From: Cherax quadricarinatus
Taxonomy: Eukaryota > Arthropoda > Malacostraca > Decapoda > Parastacidae
Assembly (NCBI RefSeq): GCF_038502225.1
Contig: NC_091369.1
Span: 18,859,943-18,923,942, forward strand
DNA: 64,000 nucleotides
Direction of reading: 5' to 3'
Shown: piece by piece, positions 10,201 through 19,581 of the stretch
Position numbering within the stretch: position 1 is the stretch's first letter
How the letters are laid out: every line of letters starts with the position of its first letter
The notes under the pieces: generated by a model
What the model saw: the letters and a program-made list of their open reading frames with translations, nothing else
Database searches by the model: none
Told to the model about the DNA's origin: nothing
Program-made: the position numbers and the translations under genes

Positions 10201-11807
10201 TAGTAAGTAGATTATCTGATTTAAATTATGTGGTAGCTCCCATTGATAAGACCTCAAAAACAAAAACTTACCACATTAATCAAATCAAGGCCTTTCATAC
10301 ACCAGATAAAGTCCCAGTAATGACTCTGTCCTCTACCTCTGAGGACGACTCTGACTCTTTGCACTCTATCTCTGAAATTAATACTAAACTTTCAAATTCT
10401 GTCCTCCTCAAGGATCCTAGCCCTTTAATGGCTGGATTATCTGAAATACAAGCAACCAATTTAACTGAGCTTCTACAGTCATATCCTAATATTTTTTCGG
10501 ATGTGCCGAAAAAATGTACGTTAGGTTACCATGATGTAGATGTGGGAAAATCTAAACCAATTAAACTCTCCCCCTACAGAGCTAATCCTGAAAAGCAAAG
10601 GCTACTTCAGCAGGAAGTAGACTTCTTGTTAGAACATGGTTTAGTGGAGGAGTCATCTAGTCCATGGGCTTCACCGTGCATCCTAGTAAAAAAGGCTGAT
10701 GGAGGGTTTCGTATGTGCACAGACTACCGTAAAGTGAACGAGGTCACAATTACAGATGCTTACCCTCTTCCTCGTCTGGATGACGTAATTGACTTTGTGG
10801 GTAAGGCTACTTTTGTGTCCAAATTAGATCTCCTTAAAGGTTACTATCAGGTACCTTTGACAGATAAGGCGAAGGAAATCTCTGCCTTCGTGATTCCAGG
10901 AGGTCATTATCAGTATACAGTTACCCCCTTCGGAATGAAAAATTCCCCCTCTTCATTCCAGAAACTCGTCCATCAGGCTATTAAAGGACTTGAAGGCACG
11001 GCAGCATACCTAGATGATATTGTTGTGGTGTCTGATACTTGGGATCAACACCTACTTAGACTTAAAGCTCTGTTTGAGACCTTTAAGAATTCCCAATTAA
11101 CAGTTAATTTGTCTAAATCTTCCTTTGGCCAGGCCACTGTCACTTTTCTAGGCCATGAAGTAGGTAGTGGTAAAGTTGCACCTAAACTTGCTAAAGTTCT
11201 TTCGATTAAAGAATATCCAGTTCCTCATGATAGGAAATCTCTTCAACGTTTCCTAGGCATGATAGGATTTTACAGAAGATTCTGTAAGAATTTCTCAGAT
11301 ATTGTAGCCCCTCTTACCTCTCTTACCAGTCATAAAGTTCCCTTTAATTGGACGTCAGATTGTAACACTGCTTTTAATAAAGCAAAAAGATTATTGTGCT
11401 CTGCACCCATTCTCTTGTCTCCAGACTTCTCCAAACCTTTTTCATTACAGGTTGATGCTTGTGAGTCTGGGGTTGGGGCGGTACTATTACAAATCGGGAA
11501 CAAGGAGCTGCAGCCAATCGCATACTTTTCAGCCAAGTTCCAGCCACATCAGAGAGCTTACTCTACCATTGAAAAAGAAGCCCTCGCGCTGGTAATGGCT
11601 TTGGAGCATTTCGATGTTTATGTGGGCCAAACATCGCAGGTGGTCACAGTCTACAGTGATCACAACCCGTTAGTCTATCTCCAAGCCATGAAGAATCACA
11701 ACACAAGGCTTATGCGTTGGACTCTCAGGCTGCAGCCCTACAATATTTTTATTAAATATATTGCCGGCAAAGAAAATGTGTTGGCAGACTCTTTGTCAAG
11801 AGTCTAG
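7209..11807 (+). CDS. Gag-Pro-Int-RT-RNaseH polyprotein of the Gmr1-type element
   Basis: A single uninterrupted 1532-aa ORF starts at ATG 7209, 300 nt after the PBS. Residues about 10-60 look like a small SAP/HeH-type helical domain, followed by a charged coiled-coil stretch and gag. The CCHC zinc knuckle is at 399-412 (CFRCNKVGHISSNC). The protease active site is DTGAYCSLV at 463. The integrase zinc finger is H694/H701/C731/C734, and its catalytic triad D765, D824, E860 has the canonical 35-residue D-E spacing. RT follows, with YLDD at 1267-1270 and FGMKNSP upstream. RNase H has D1416 (VDACESG), the EKEALAL helix and YSDHNPL. No stop or frameshift occurs, so gag and pol are fused in one frame. 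Integrase precedes RT, unlike ordinary gypsy elements. Confidence 0.93.
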   Translation: MPPRRVRRLVSAYTLHNLPKLSLQRCWQIARSIGIPYKRTLTAAQLRSLIADILIEEEMAHQTPPFTGAREKTTMFSQEEDDTPTEQNGQFSAAGLSQGESASLALELAKINLEQTREQRAFAREEFDRERERRQFSHSVNDFSLQKAVQLVPRFNEAEPEQFFESFENQARALRWPEQHWAALVHTALLGKAQEFTSVLTDAEFSDYQVVKTTVLGAYTCIPAKYRKTFKLNRRQLGQSLVDFVRQQTKAFTSWYKASGVSNFEELVQLILIDNLLESVGPEVRVFLQDRDLTTALEAARLADTFETNRSLSERSCLSFQQSGVSRDRQHWRMKCQQEGERLRHPNKSPGEPRFSTYGPPAERQTTYGASRQQYPERHQPERHHLQRHQGVKGKPVVCFRCNKVGHISSNCPQKPQPIGKISNIPSNMSPREVEKGMAPYYCESLISLQENSEPTKVNTFRDTGAYCSLVREGILPLSENTSLNSSVLLEAYGGAIYSVPLHKIYVQCKYYTGYLTVGISKGFPMKNAMLLLGNNITTVTSCPEPIMINASPVLAITRATSQGLSGENVDLSLDDSDLGIATLFYETHRPESRKSSEQTPIKPSYSQVAGFPDVSVSMPEGLSFREEQRKDPSLKFAFEAAMGKSSLGHPVKYEVKNDYLVCTETGKEIEGRQLYDRLVVPTKYRPQILNIAHNTSLGGHLGITKTLYRITKEFYWPKLKKDVKNHIRCCRECQQVGKPGHSIKPAPLQPIPADGEPFADLIIDCVGPLPKSKSGNQYLFTIMDKVTRYPEAIPMRSINTKAILKALTKFISCFGIPKTIQSDQGTNFTAKAFREVLTRLGIIHNLSTAYHPQSQGALERFHQTLKTMMRSFCMHFPTDWDESLPLLLFSVRETVQESTGYSPFELIFGHNVRGPLRVLKEGWMGEDVSSALYNPSSRLQVARELATANLKTAQSKMKQRYDKSAQFRSFHPGDKVLVQEPIPGHTLKARFTGPMQIVSRLSDLNYVVAPIDKTSKTKTYHINQIKAFHTPDKVPVMTLSSTSEDDSDSLHSISEINTKLSNSVLLKDPSPLMAGLSEIQATNLTELLQSYPNIFSDVPKKCTLGYHDVDVGKSKPIKLSPYRANPEKQRLLQQEVDFLLEHGLVEESSSPWASPCILVKKADGGFRMCTDYRKVNEVTITDAYPLPRLDDVIDFVGKATFVSKLDLLKGYYQVPLTDKAKEISAFVIPGGHYQYTVTPFGMKNSPSSFQKLVHQAIKGLEGTAAYLDDIVVVSDTWDQHLLRLKALFETFKNSQLTVNLSKSSFGQATVTFLGHEVGSGKVAPKLAKVLSIKEYPVPHDRKSLQRFLGMIGFYRRFCKNFSDIVAPLTSLTSHKVPFNWTSDCNTAFNKAKRLLCSAPILLSPDFSKPFSLQVDACESGVGAVLLQIGNKELQPIAYFSAKFQPHQRAYSTIEKEALALVMALEHFDVYVGQTSQVVTVYSDHNPLVYLQAMKNHNTRLMRWTLRLQPYNIFIKYIAGKENVLADSLSRV

Positions 11808-12112
11808 TTTAATATTTTATTTAGGTTAGGATGTATTTGTGGTAACCCCCCTTTCAAGCTCTTTTTTTTTATCCCCTGATGTGGGGGTTTTTTTTAGTGA
11901 GGGGATACGGGCTACCGTCCGCTTGTATCTTGGACCTATGTTGGCTTATCTGACTGCTGTCTCACTCTGAGTTTAGGGTTTGGCTTTCAGGCACTAGGAA
12001 AGCTGAGCTCTATCTAAGAGTTGGATGGTGGAGAGGATAGGCGGTCCCATTATTTTGTGCCATGGCGGCACGGTTACCACTGGGAGGTGGCAGCCTAATC
12101 CTGAGCCTTCTC
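11808..12112 (+). other. Untranslated region between ORF and 3' LTR
   Basis: About 300 nt between the ORF stop and the purine tract. It contains a T-run (11869-11876) and a GGGGGTTTTTTTT stretch near 11883. No second (env-like) ORF is present; a 63-aa frame at 12025-12216 runs into the LTR and is not convincing. Confidence 0.6.
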
Positions 12113-12123
12113 GGGGGTGGGGG
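12113..12123 (+). promoter_or_regulatory. Polypurine-type tract before 3' LTR
   Basis: GGGGGTGGGGG immediately precedes the 3' LTR. Its position is that of the plus-strand primer, though the central T makes it an imperfect purine tract. Confidence 0.65.
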
Positions 12124-12547
12124 TGTGGCATGCAAAGAGTACGTAACCTTTATTCGGCGCATGGACACACCCTCATTTACAGGCTATCTCCCCCAACCAG
12201 CGAACCAGGTTGCTAAGAGTTGATGATGGGGCCCCATCGTTCAACTAGTGACCAGGTTCTAGCCAATAAGAAGGTGGGATTGACAATCGCAGAGGTTATG
12301 TGGATACCGCTCTCCTGTCTGCCCTGGTCATTCCCACTCTAGAGCTGGTTGAAGCACGGTCTGCTATCTTGTGGCTTCTATTTCTGCCTTGCTTACCGTG
12401 GAGTGCACTATATTTATCACTGTACATAGTGTACATATTGCTGTTATAATTGGTGAAGGATAATATAAGTCTAAACTTTTTCTACTGTGTTTATTTGCTC
12501 CCATTACACCTGGGATAACAGGCCATTTGAAATCCTAGGTTGTAATA
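12124..12547 (+). repeat. 3' LTR (424 bp)
   Basis: Identical by eye to 6467-6890. It is followed at 12548-12552 by ATCAC, the second copy of the target duplication. Confidence 0.92.
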
Positions 12548-12780
12548 ATCACATTGGTTAATGAGTGTCATTGCGAACAATAAATTGAGCAGTAAAACTG
12601 TGGAATGATTATCTAACAAACACCACGAAGGTTATTTTTGTCTGAAGGAAACAAGACTAGGTCTGCAAGAATTAATTGTTCAGTTGCAGACCAGCCAGCC
12701 AAATAATTCTAGCGATACAACACATAATGACTTTGATGTATTAGTCATGTTTCACAAAGGGAAAAATTATCCCACGTTTA
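12548..12780 (+). pseudogene. Degenerate BEL/Pao-like gag, right part
   Basis: Continues the gag frame split by the LTR element: HWLMSVIANNKLSSKTVE, LSNKHHEGYF and LGLQELIVQLQTSQP. A stop at the E-stop-LSNK position shows it was dead before or after insertion. Together with 5710-6461 it is the empty site into which the Gmr1-type element jumped. Confidence 0.5.
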
Positions 12781-12939
12781 ATAATCATAATTCATCTTCT
12801 AAAAAGGGGTGCATAGGCACATATCAAGTGGCAGGAACACTGTTCATTTGTTTGTAAGGTTAAAATGCCTATCAATTGCACAGGACTCGGTAAGTCTACA
12901 ATAAAACTAGTGAAAGAACTAAAACTTAGTGCAACATAC

Positions 12940-13062
12940 GGATCTCCTGGGCAACTTTCTCCAACTTCTCCTGTGTGCGGGAGATCAGTACAATATTCAT
13001 ACCCTTCTTGGCCAGTTCAATAGCATATGCCTTCCCGATGCCATCTGTGGCCCCTGTCACAA
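12940..13062 (-). CDS. Host dehydrogenase exon 2 (Rossmann motif)
   Basis: A 123-bp exon on the minus strand. The acceptor is TTATTACTTTACAG and the donor ATCC|GTATGT. It completes codon Val71 with TT and encodes TGATDGIG (residues 73-80), the glycine-rich cofactor-binding turn of classical SDR enzymes, then [18 protein letters not shown] and a helix [10 protein letters not shown], ending with the first base of Arg112. All of this is diagnostic of the HSD17B12/HSDL1 branch. GC-richer codons than the flanks also mark it as a real exon. Short (41 codons), so easily missed by ORF finding; a spurious 63-aa plus-strand frame overlaps it. Confidence 0.93.
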
Positions 13063-13286
13063 CTGTAAAGTAATAAGAATATTAGAAAAAATACTCCATA
13101 CTTGGGACAGGAAACTTTAAATGACAATTTGGTCTGTCCTGGATTATTATTAAGTCAGTTGTGACTTTATAATGACCCGAGACAGATCACAGTGTTGTAT
13201 AAAGTTTGTTCTACACCATGTTGGTTATTTGTCAACTGACTTACACAAGAACAATTGCTGTAATGATGTTTAATACGCTTTATCAC
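13063..13286. other. End of intron 1 before exon 2
   Basis: Contains the pyrimidine-rich acceptor of exon 2 (on the minus strand) and otherwise no recognised feature. Confidence 0.5.
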
Positions 13287-13289
13287 AAA

Positions 13290-13354
<65 letters not shown>

Positions 13355-13355
13355 C
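13287..13355. repeat. (TAA)n microsatellite
   Basis: About 22 uninterrupted TAA units. On the minus strand they are the (TTA)n tail of the adjoining tRNA-derived SINE. The poly-Ile ORF over it is not a gene. Confidence 0.9.
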
Positions 13356-13652
13356 TTTATTTCTACAAGTACATGTACAAGGTATACAAGCCTAACTTAC
13401 TTCAGTTACATGCGCTACTATATAAAAAGCCCTTTGTTACAGAGAGCACTTCGGGCAACTAGGTTAGTTTTTTCACAGGATGCGACCCACACCAGTCAGC
13501 TAACATCCAGGTACCTATCTTCTTCTAGGTGAACAGGGACATAAGGTGCCTTAATTAAGGAAACACGTCCTAATGTTTTCACCCTTACTGGGGATCGAAC
13601 CACGGACTTCAATGTGGGAGCTGAGTGCGCTAGCAATGGAGCTACGGGATAG
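13355..13652 (-). mobile_element. tRNA-derived SINE with LINE-like tail
   Basis: Read on the minus strand, a tRNA-like head contains an A-box region (CCCGTAGCTCCATTGCTAGC) and a B box (GTGGTTCGATCCCC), followed by the body GTTAGCTGACTGGTGTGGGT (CCAGGATGCGACCCACACCAG on the plus strand in sister copies). It ends in a tail resembling the 3' end of the LINE at 35045-38300 and in (TTA)n. Sister copies are at 24655-24845, 32181-32485 and 45890-46125. Confidence 0.8.
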
Positions 13653-13918
13653 GGCAATGAATAAGATTATATACGTGTGGATACAGTAAATAATACAATC
13701 ACTGAAAATTCAACAAAATAAAATTTAATACCAGATAGTGAAGGTGACACAAGCAAAGCTCTGCTACTGGAGCTACAGACATACAATAATATATTAAGAC
13801 GCGATCTGTCAGGATGACAGGTGAAAATTTGTAGCATTTTGTTGATGACACTTGATGTTTGTTTATGACTGTGTAAATATAGAGAGAAATACCTAAAAGT
13901 AAGTACAGAAAGGCAAGA
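13653..13918. other. Intron 1 spacer
   Basis: No gene or repeat recognised. Confidence 0.4.
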
Positions 13919-15205
13919 AGCTGATAATCTCACTGTAACTACACGATGCTGTAACATTAACAGTCATTTAGCTGATAATCTCACTGTAACTACACGATGC
14001 TGTAACATTAACAGTCATTTAGCTGATAATCTCACTGTAACTACACGATGCTGTAACATTAACAGTCATTTAGCTGATAATCTCACTGTAACTACACGAT
14101 GATGTACCATTAACAGTCATTTAGCTGATAATCTCACTGTAACTACACAATGATGTACCATTAACGGTCATTAAGCTGATAATCTCACAGTAACTACACG
14201 ATGTTGTAACATTAACAGTAATATTGCTGATAATCTCACTGTAACTACACGATGCTGTAACATTAACAGTCATTCAGCTGATACAATCTCACTGTAACTA
14301 CACGATGCTGTAACATTAACAGTCATTCAGCTGATAATCCCACTGTAACTACACGATGTTGTAACATTAACAGTAATATTGCTGATAATCTCACTGTAAC
14401 TACATGATGCTGTAACATTAACAGTCATTCAGCTGATAATCCCACTGTAACTACACGATGTTGTAACATTAACAGTAATATTGCTGATAATCTCACTGTA
14501 ACTACACGATGCTGTAACATTAACAGTCATTTAGCTGATAATCTCACTGTAACTACACGATGCTGTAACATTAACAGTCATTTAGCTGATAATCTCACTG
14601 TAACTACACGATGCTGTAACATTAACAGCCATTTAGCTGATAATCTCACTGTAACTACACGATGCTGTAACATTAACAGTCATTCAGCTGATAATCCCAC
14701 TGTAACTACACGATGCTGATATACCATTAACAGATGCTATAACATTTTTAGCTGATAATCCCACTAACTACACGATGTTGTAACATTAACAGTAATTTAG
14801 CTGATAATCCCACTGTAACTACACGATGCTGTAACATTAACAGTCATTCAGCTGATAATCTCACTGTAACTACATGATGCTGTAACATTAACAGTAATTC
14901 AGCTGATAATCCCACTGTAACTACACGATGCTGTAACATTAACAGTCATTTAGCTGATAATCTCACTGTAACTACACGATGCTGTAACATTAACAGTCAT
15001 TTAGCTGATAATCCCACTGTAATTACACGATGCTGTAACATTAACAGTCATTCAGCTAATAATCTCACTGTAACTACACGATGTTGTAACATTAACAGTA
15101 ACTACACGATTGTAACATTAACAGTAAATTGCTGATAATCTCACTGTAACTACACGATGTTGTAACATTAACAGTAATTCAGCTGAAATCACTGTAACTA
15201 CACGA
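13919..15205. repeat. Minisatellite, 51-bp unit, about 25 copies
   Basis: The unit begins GCTGATAATCTCACTGTAAC and contains CTACACGATGCTGTAACATT. Copies differ by shared variants: TCTC/TCCC after GATAA, GCTG/GTTG after CGAT, and CATTTA/CATTCA/AATATT at the end. The variants recur in blocks, so a higher-order pattern exists. The last units (14718-15205) contain deletions. It lies in intron 1, about 860 bp from exon 2. Confidence 0.95.
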
Positions 15206-15729
15206 AAATGTTAGTGATTAATAATAAAGTGTGAAATATACAGCAATTAAAGTAGAAAATGAAGGAATAATCTTGTGGCTCCGCCATGATCAGTGTTTAT
15301 GTTGGAAGTTCAATGAGCCATCATAGTAATCAATGTTTATATATAAATTGTTTATGATCACGGGAGTCTAGTGAAAACTAACAAATGTGAATTAATTGTT
15401 TGCTCCGTACTAGGCAGTACACGTAGTGTTTTCTTATCTTTTACATAATCAGGACTAAAATATGAGAATACTAGAAATAAAGATTATATACAAACAGAGA
15501 GACTCCATGATTTATATATCCTTTGCTTCCTTTCGTTTGCATTATCATAATGGAAGGAGACTAAATATGTCAGTACAGTACCTTGTGGATATTCTATATA
15601 TTGTGCACAAATTTAGTTGGTAAACTTTTATTTTGGGATTAATAAATGACTTGTGTATTTTAAGTTGATAAGTTGTGCACCTGCCCATGAGGAAGTGGAA
15701 CAGAATTCTTCTGTTGTAAGCCATGTATG
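15206..15729. other. AT-rich intron 1 sequence
   Basis: No gene or repeat family recognised in this stretch. Confidence 0.35.
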
Positions 15730-16594
15730 TCGTAAGAAGCCACTGGTTCAACCTGAAAGATAGAGAAATGCCTTCTGAATGCAACATACAGGTTTATAAA
15801 CTATTCCACAATGATAGGGTCAACAGGAAGGGTGGTGGGGTGGCGATGAATGTCAGAGATAATTTAAATTGTTGTGTTAGACAAGACATAAGACTAGAAA
15901 CATTATTATTTATTATTAAAGATTCGCCGGTATTCTCCCGGCCCGGGCTTTTTCCAAGTGGTGGCCCGGCCTTGGCTCCCTCTTTAGGGAGTGTCTGAGA
16001 CTGAAGTCTCCCATGGGAGGAGGCACAAGTACCCCTTCATCTTTGGGACAAATTGCCCCTTCTCTAGTCTGCCATCCCCACCCCAAGGGGGATAATGGGA
16101 ATGACAGTCTTGTGAGCTGTAAGCTCGGGCTCAGGCACCTTGGACACAGAATCTGTTTGGCTACAGTTTGTCGAAGGTCGTGAAAAATTAATTTTGGGAG
16201 TGATTTAAAGGCCCCCAAACCTTGATAGGGAGTGCAGTATGCTGCTGTGGGACGAAATTCATAAGGTGTCGAGATATGAAAATGTTGTGTTAAAGGGATA
16301 TTTTAACTTTAGACAAATTGATTGGAACAATGTGACAGGAAGTCTTGAGTCTAGTGACTTTCTTGATACGGTTCAGGATTGCTTTTTAAAACAGTTTGAG
16401 ACAGAACCATCTAGAGGAAACAATCTACTTGACTTGGTTCTTGCCAACAAAGTATAACTAATTAATAATCTGGAGGTTAATGATAAGCTTGGGGAAAGTT
16501 ATCGCAAATCACTAAGTTTCAATATATCATGGAATTACCCAGATCACTGCAAACAAGTCTCTGTCCCAGACTTCCGCTTTACATAAACGACATA
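15730..16594 (+). mobile_element. CR1 LINE, endonuclease part (left segment of a nested copy)
   Basis: The plus strand encodes pieces of an APE-type endonuclease: YKLFHNDRVNRKGGGVAM, then after an insertion LGVI-RPPN, then VVLKGYFNFRQIDWNN (active-site GDFN mutated to GYFN) and PSRGNNLLDLVLANK. It then jumps directly to LYINDIDEG of the RT, so about 1 kb of RT was deleted. The copy is then split by an I-like LINE and resumes at 23338. Dead copy. Confidence 0.75.
15918..16185 (-). mobile_element. Short interspersed element inside the CR1 endonuclease
   Basis: About 265 bp beginning ATTCGCCGGTATTCTCCCGG interrupt the endonuclease frame between LETLLFIIKD and LGVI-RPPN. It contains palindromic GC-rich segments (CCGGCCCGGGC; AGTCTCCCATGGGAGG). 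Next to (ATT)-rich sequence it looks like a minus-strand LINE 3' end or SINE. Borders are approximate. Confidence 0.5.
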
Positions 16595-16605
16595 GATGAA
16601 GGAAT
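16595..16605. repeat. Target-site duplication of the I-like LINE (left)
   Basis: GATGAAGGAAT here and GATGAGGGAAT at 23338-23348 match at 10 of 11 positions. Removing 16606-23348 restores the CR1 RT reading NDIDEGI-SDISKFADDT. Confidence 0.8.
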
Positions 16606-16809
16606 TATTATTATAATCAAAAAGAAACGCTAAACCACAAGGGCTATACAGCGCTGCAGGGCAGAAAGGAAGCGAGGGTATCAGGTGGCAAAAGGGAGAT
16701 GGATGAGTAATAGGTTACGAAGAACAGCGGAGCAGTGGATAGTGAAAGGGTAAAGGGCAGCAAGAGATTGAGGTAGAAAGGGCTGACGGGAGTGCAAAAG
16801 GTATCATCA

Positions 16810-17700
16810 TCAGAGTTTGTGGAATAAATCAGTCGTCAAGAAGTCAATGAGAGTGTCAGGATTAAAGGAGGGTCCATCAGCAAGAAGGAAAGGTAAAGAG
16901 AGAGTAGTAGAGCGGAGATGACGTTGGAGATCAATTCTGCGTGCTCGTTGATAGAGAGGGCAGTCTAACAGAATGTGGTTAATCGATACTGGAACTTGAC
17001 ACTTCTCACAGAGAGGAACAGGGTGCCTCTCCATGAGATACCCGTGAGTAAGACGAGTGTGGCCAGTGCGAAGGTGGGAGAGAGTAGTCTCCCAACCTCG
17101 ACACTGATGACAAAAAGATGGCCAGTAACCTATGCTCGGTGTAACAGAATGAAGTTTGCTAAGGAGTAAAGTTGACCAGCGTTGTTGCCAATGGGTGTGA
17201 AGGTAGGTAGCTATTACTGCAAAATAGTCTGGAAATGGAACACCTCTATGTGAAATTGGTAGGTCATGTACTGCTGAACGCACAGCAGTGTCTGCCTGTT
17301 CATTGCCCTGTATGTCAACATGACCAGGGACCCAACAAAAAACAATACCTTTATGCTTGGTAGAGATATGGTGTAGCCAAAGTTGGATATAGAGAACTAG
17401 GGGGGTGAGGTGTATCAAATTTCCACATAGCCTGAAGAGCACTAACGGAGTCTGAGACAACCACAAATGATGACACAGGCATAGATGCGATACAAATAAG
17501 TGCTGCAAGAATGGCATTCAATTCAGCAGTAAAAATGCTAGCCGAAGATAGTAAATACCCTCGCACGACGCTGTCCGGAAACACTGCTGCGAATCTGACT
17601 CCATCAGAAGACTTAGAGCCATCTGTGTACACTGCAATGGCATGAGAATGAGAGTGGAAGTGGTCAAGAAAAAGAGATCGGGAAGCTACCGTAGGCAGTT
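16810..17700 (-). pseudogene. RNase H and C-terminal domain of the I-like LINE
   Basis: The minus strand encodes YTDGSK, then TAELNAI, VSDSVSAL and GHVDIQGNEQADTA, the four conserved blocks of LINE-type RNase H, with catalytic D, E, D, D in place. These are followed by GHTRLTHGYLM, PLCEKC and HILLDCPLYQRAR. The domain is split between two frames, with the shift near 17400. The same C-terminus is present at 525-908. Confidence 0.8.
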
Positions 17701-19300
17701 GGGCTTTCGAGCACTGGAGTGAGAAAGAAAAGACCCAAACAGCTGGAACTTCCAAGAGGGTTAGGGAAAAGTGTGATGCTACATGAACATATAAAGGTGG
17801 TAACTGAAGAGAAGACGAGCGAATGTAGGCGAAGAGAGAAGGGACGGAGCAAACAGGGGCGGCGAACAAATAAAGAATGTCTACTAATATCAGTGACCAT
17901 TCTATAAATGGAAGGATTGCGGAGATCGTGAGAGTGTACATAGTAGCGAAGGCAATGGGCATTACGGCGATCAGACAAAGATGGAACACCCACTTCTGCA
18001 TAGAGGCTCTCAACAGGGGAAGAGCGAAAAGCACCAAGGCATAAACGTAATCCTTGGTGATGGATAGGGTTAAGGCTAGAGAGAGTAGTAAGAGAGGCCA
18101 CTGAATTGTTCTGGTCACCATAATCGAGTTTCGATAAAATGATGGCTGAATGTAGGCGAAGGAGAGTTCGACGATCAGCTCCCCATGAAGGATGAGCAAG
18201 GATTTTAAGAAGGTTCAGCCGGCTGTGACAAGTTGCCCTCAGAGTGGTAATGTGAGGTTTCCAGGATAACCTACGGTCAAAGAGAAGGCCTAGAAACCTG
18301 ACTGTATTATGTTCAGGGATACGAGAGCCATAGAGGTACAAAGGATGATCGGAGATGACAGAGCATCTGGTGAAAGTAATTTGGTGAGTTTTGGTACTGG
18401 AAAATTTAAGCCCATGCATGGTGGCCCAACTGGAAACACGGTCGACCGCATGCTGGAGAGAAACTGTAATGAGGTGACAGTCAGCGCCTGCACAAGCAAT
18501 AGTGAAGTCATCAACATAGAGTGATGACCAAATATTGGGTGGAAGAACAGAGGCCAAATCATTTATAGCAAGGAGAAAAAGTGTTGTGCTCAGAACACAT
18601 CCCTGAGGGACACCTTCAGCTTGGGCAAAGTCCGGGGAAAGAACATTATTAACTCGAACATGGAAATGTCTGTCAGTTAAAAAGTTCTTAATGAAGGATG
18701 GTAGATTGCCTCGTGTCCTTTTACTTTACATATTGTCGGTAATTCTACCAACTTTATTACAGTTAAAAAGTTCTTAATGAAGGATGGTAGATTGCCTCAG
18801 AGGCCTAAGGAGTGGGCTTGGGCCAAAATATTATACCTCCAATTTGTCATATACCTTCTCAAGGTCAAAAAATATGGCAGTAACAGTGATTATTTGCAAA
18901 GGCATTACGAACATACGTATCCAAACGAAGTAAGGGGTCTATGGTAGATCGGCCCTTACGAAAGCCATATTGACTAGTGGAGAGACTGTTGTGTGTCTTT
19001 AAATACCACATTAAACATCGATTTACCAGATGTTCCATCATTTTGCAAACTGCACTAGTAAGAGCAATGGGACGATAGTGGGAGGAATCATGTCCTGTAG
19101 TACCTGGCTTGTGGAAAGGGAGAACAATGGCAAATTTCCACAGCTGGGGAAGAACTCCTTGTGACCAAATAAGATTGAAGAGGTGTAAGAGGACTACAAG
19201 GGCTGACTGATGTAAGTGTTGTAACATCCGAATATGAATGTCGTCAGGCCCAGCTGCAGATGATCGGCAGCTGACAGTGTCGCCTCCAGTTCCTGAAGTG
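17664..19300 (-). pseudogene. Reverse transcriptase of the I-like LINE
   Basis: Going 5' to 3' on the minus strand: PFHKPGTTGHDSSHYRPIAL, QYGFRKGRSTIDPL, then after damage EGVPQGCVLSTTLF, SSLYVDDFTIACAG (catalytic YVDD intact) and the thumb KFSSTKTHQITF, FLGLLFDRRLSW. The 39-bp direct duplication at 18674-18798 and frameshifts interrupt the region between the RKGRST and PQG motifs. Confidence 0.8.
18674..18798. repeat. 39-bp direct duplication flanking a 47-bp spacer
   Basis: The segment beginning CAGTTAAAAAGTTC occurs at 18674-18712 and again at 18760-18798, with 47 bp of unrelated sequence (TACATATTGTCGGTAATTC) between. It resembles a filler insertion with long target duplication, as left by end-joining repair or by a very short retro-insertion. 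Confidence 0.8.
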
Positions 19301-19386
19301 TAAAAGGCATATTATACTGTTCTTCTCTGAGAGCAGAAAAGTCCAAGGGTATTAACTCTCTGGCAGACTTTGAGGAAAGAAACTAG

Positions 19387-19454
19387 GGGCATAGATGGAT
19401 TATTATAATAAAAAAAAGCGCTAAGCCACAAGGGCTGTACAGCGGCATAGATGG
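19387..19454 (-). mobile_element. About 45-bp stub of an I-like LINE tail with 12-bp target duplication
   Basis: GGCATAGATGGA appears on both sides of a short insert containing TTATTATAATAA, GCGCTAAGCCACAAGGGC and TGTACAGC. The insert equals the last bases of the I-like LINE (compare 16606-16655 and 315-395) in minus orientation. It is inserted into another copy of the same family. Confidence 0.8.
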
Positions 19455-19581
19455 AGCCCCTCGGAAATATGGACCAGATGAGTGCCAATTTCAATGGCAA
19501 TGTCAAGAGGGTTTGCTATATCAACACCGGCGACCCGTAGATCAGGAGCCGGGTCAGGAGAGTATTTACCACTCAATTTCC

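Larger units (their letters stand above)
6467..12547 (+). mobile_element. Complete Gmr1-type LTR retrotransposon
   Basis: The element is 6081 bp: 424-bp LTRs at both ends that I read as identical, a 5-bp ATCAC target duplication, a primer binding site directly after the 5' LTR, one 1532-aa ORF and a G-rich purine tract directly before the 3' LTR. The pol order is protease, integrase, RT, RNase H. That order is known from Gmr1-like elements, which are Ty3/gypsy by RT similarity but copia-like in domain order. It lies in intron 2 of the host dehydrogenase, antisense to it. LTR identity and an intact ORF indicate a very recent, perhaps still active copy. Confidence 0.92.

Noticed and set aside
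12025..12216. Possible env-like or accessory ORF after pol
   Set aside because: Only 63 aa, crossing the purine tract into the LTR, with no signal peptide or transmembrane segment.
12929..13120. 63-aa plus-strand ORF
   Set aside because: It is antisense to exon 2 of the host dehydrogenase, which has splice sites, phase match and a TGATDGIG motif.
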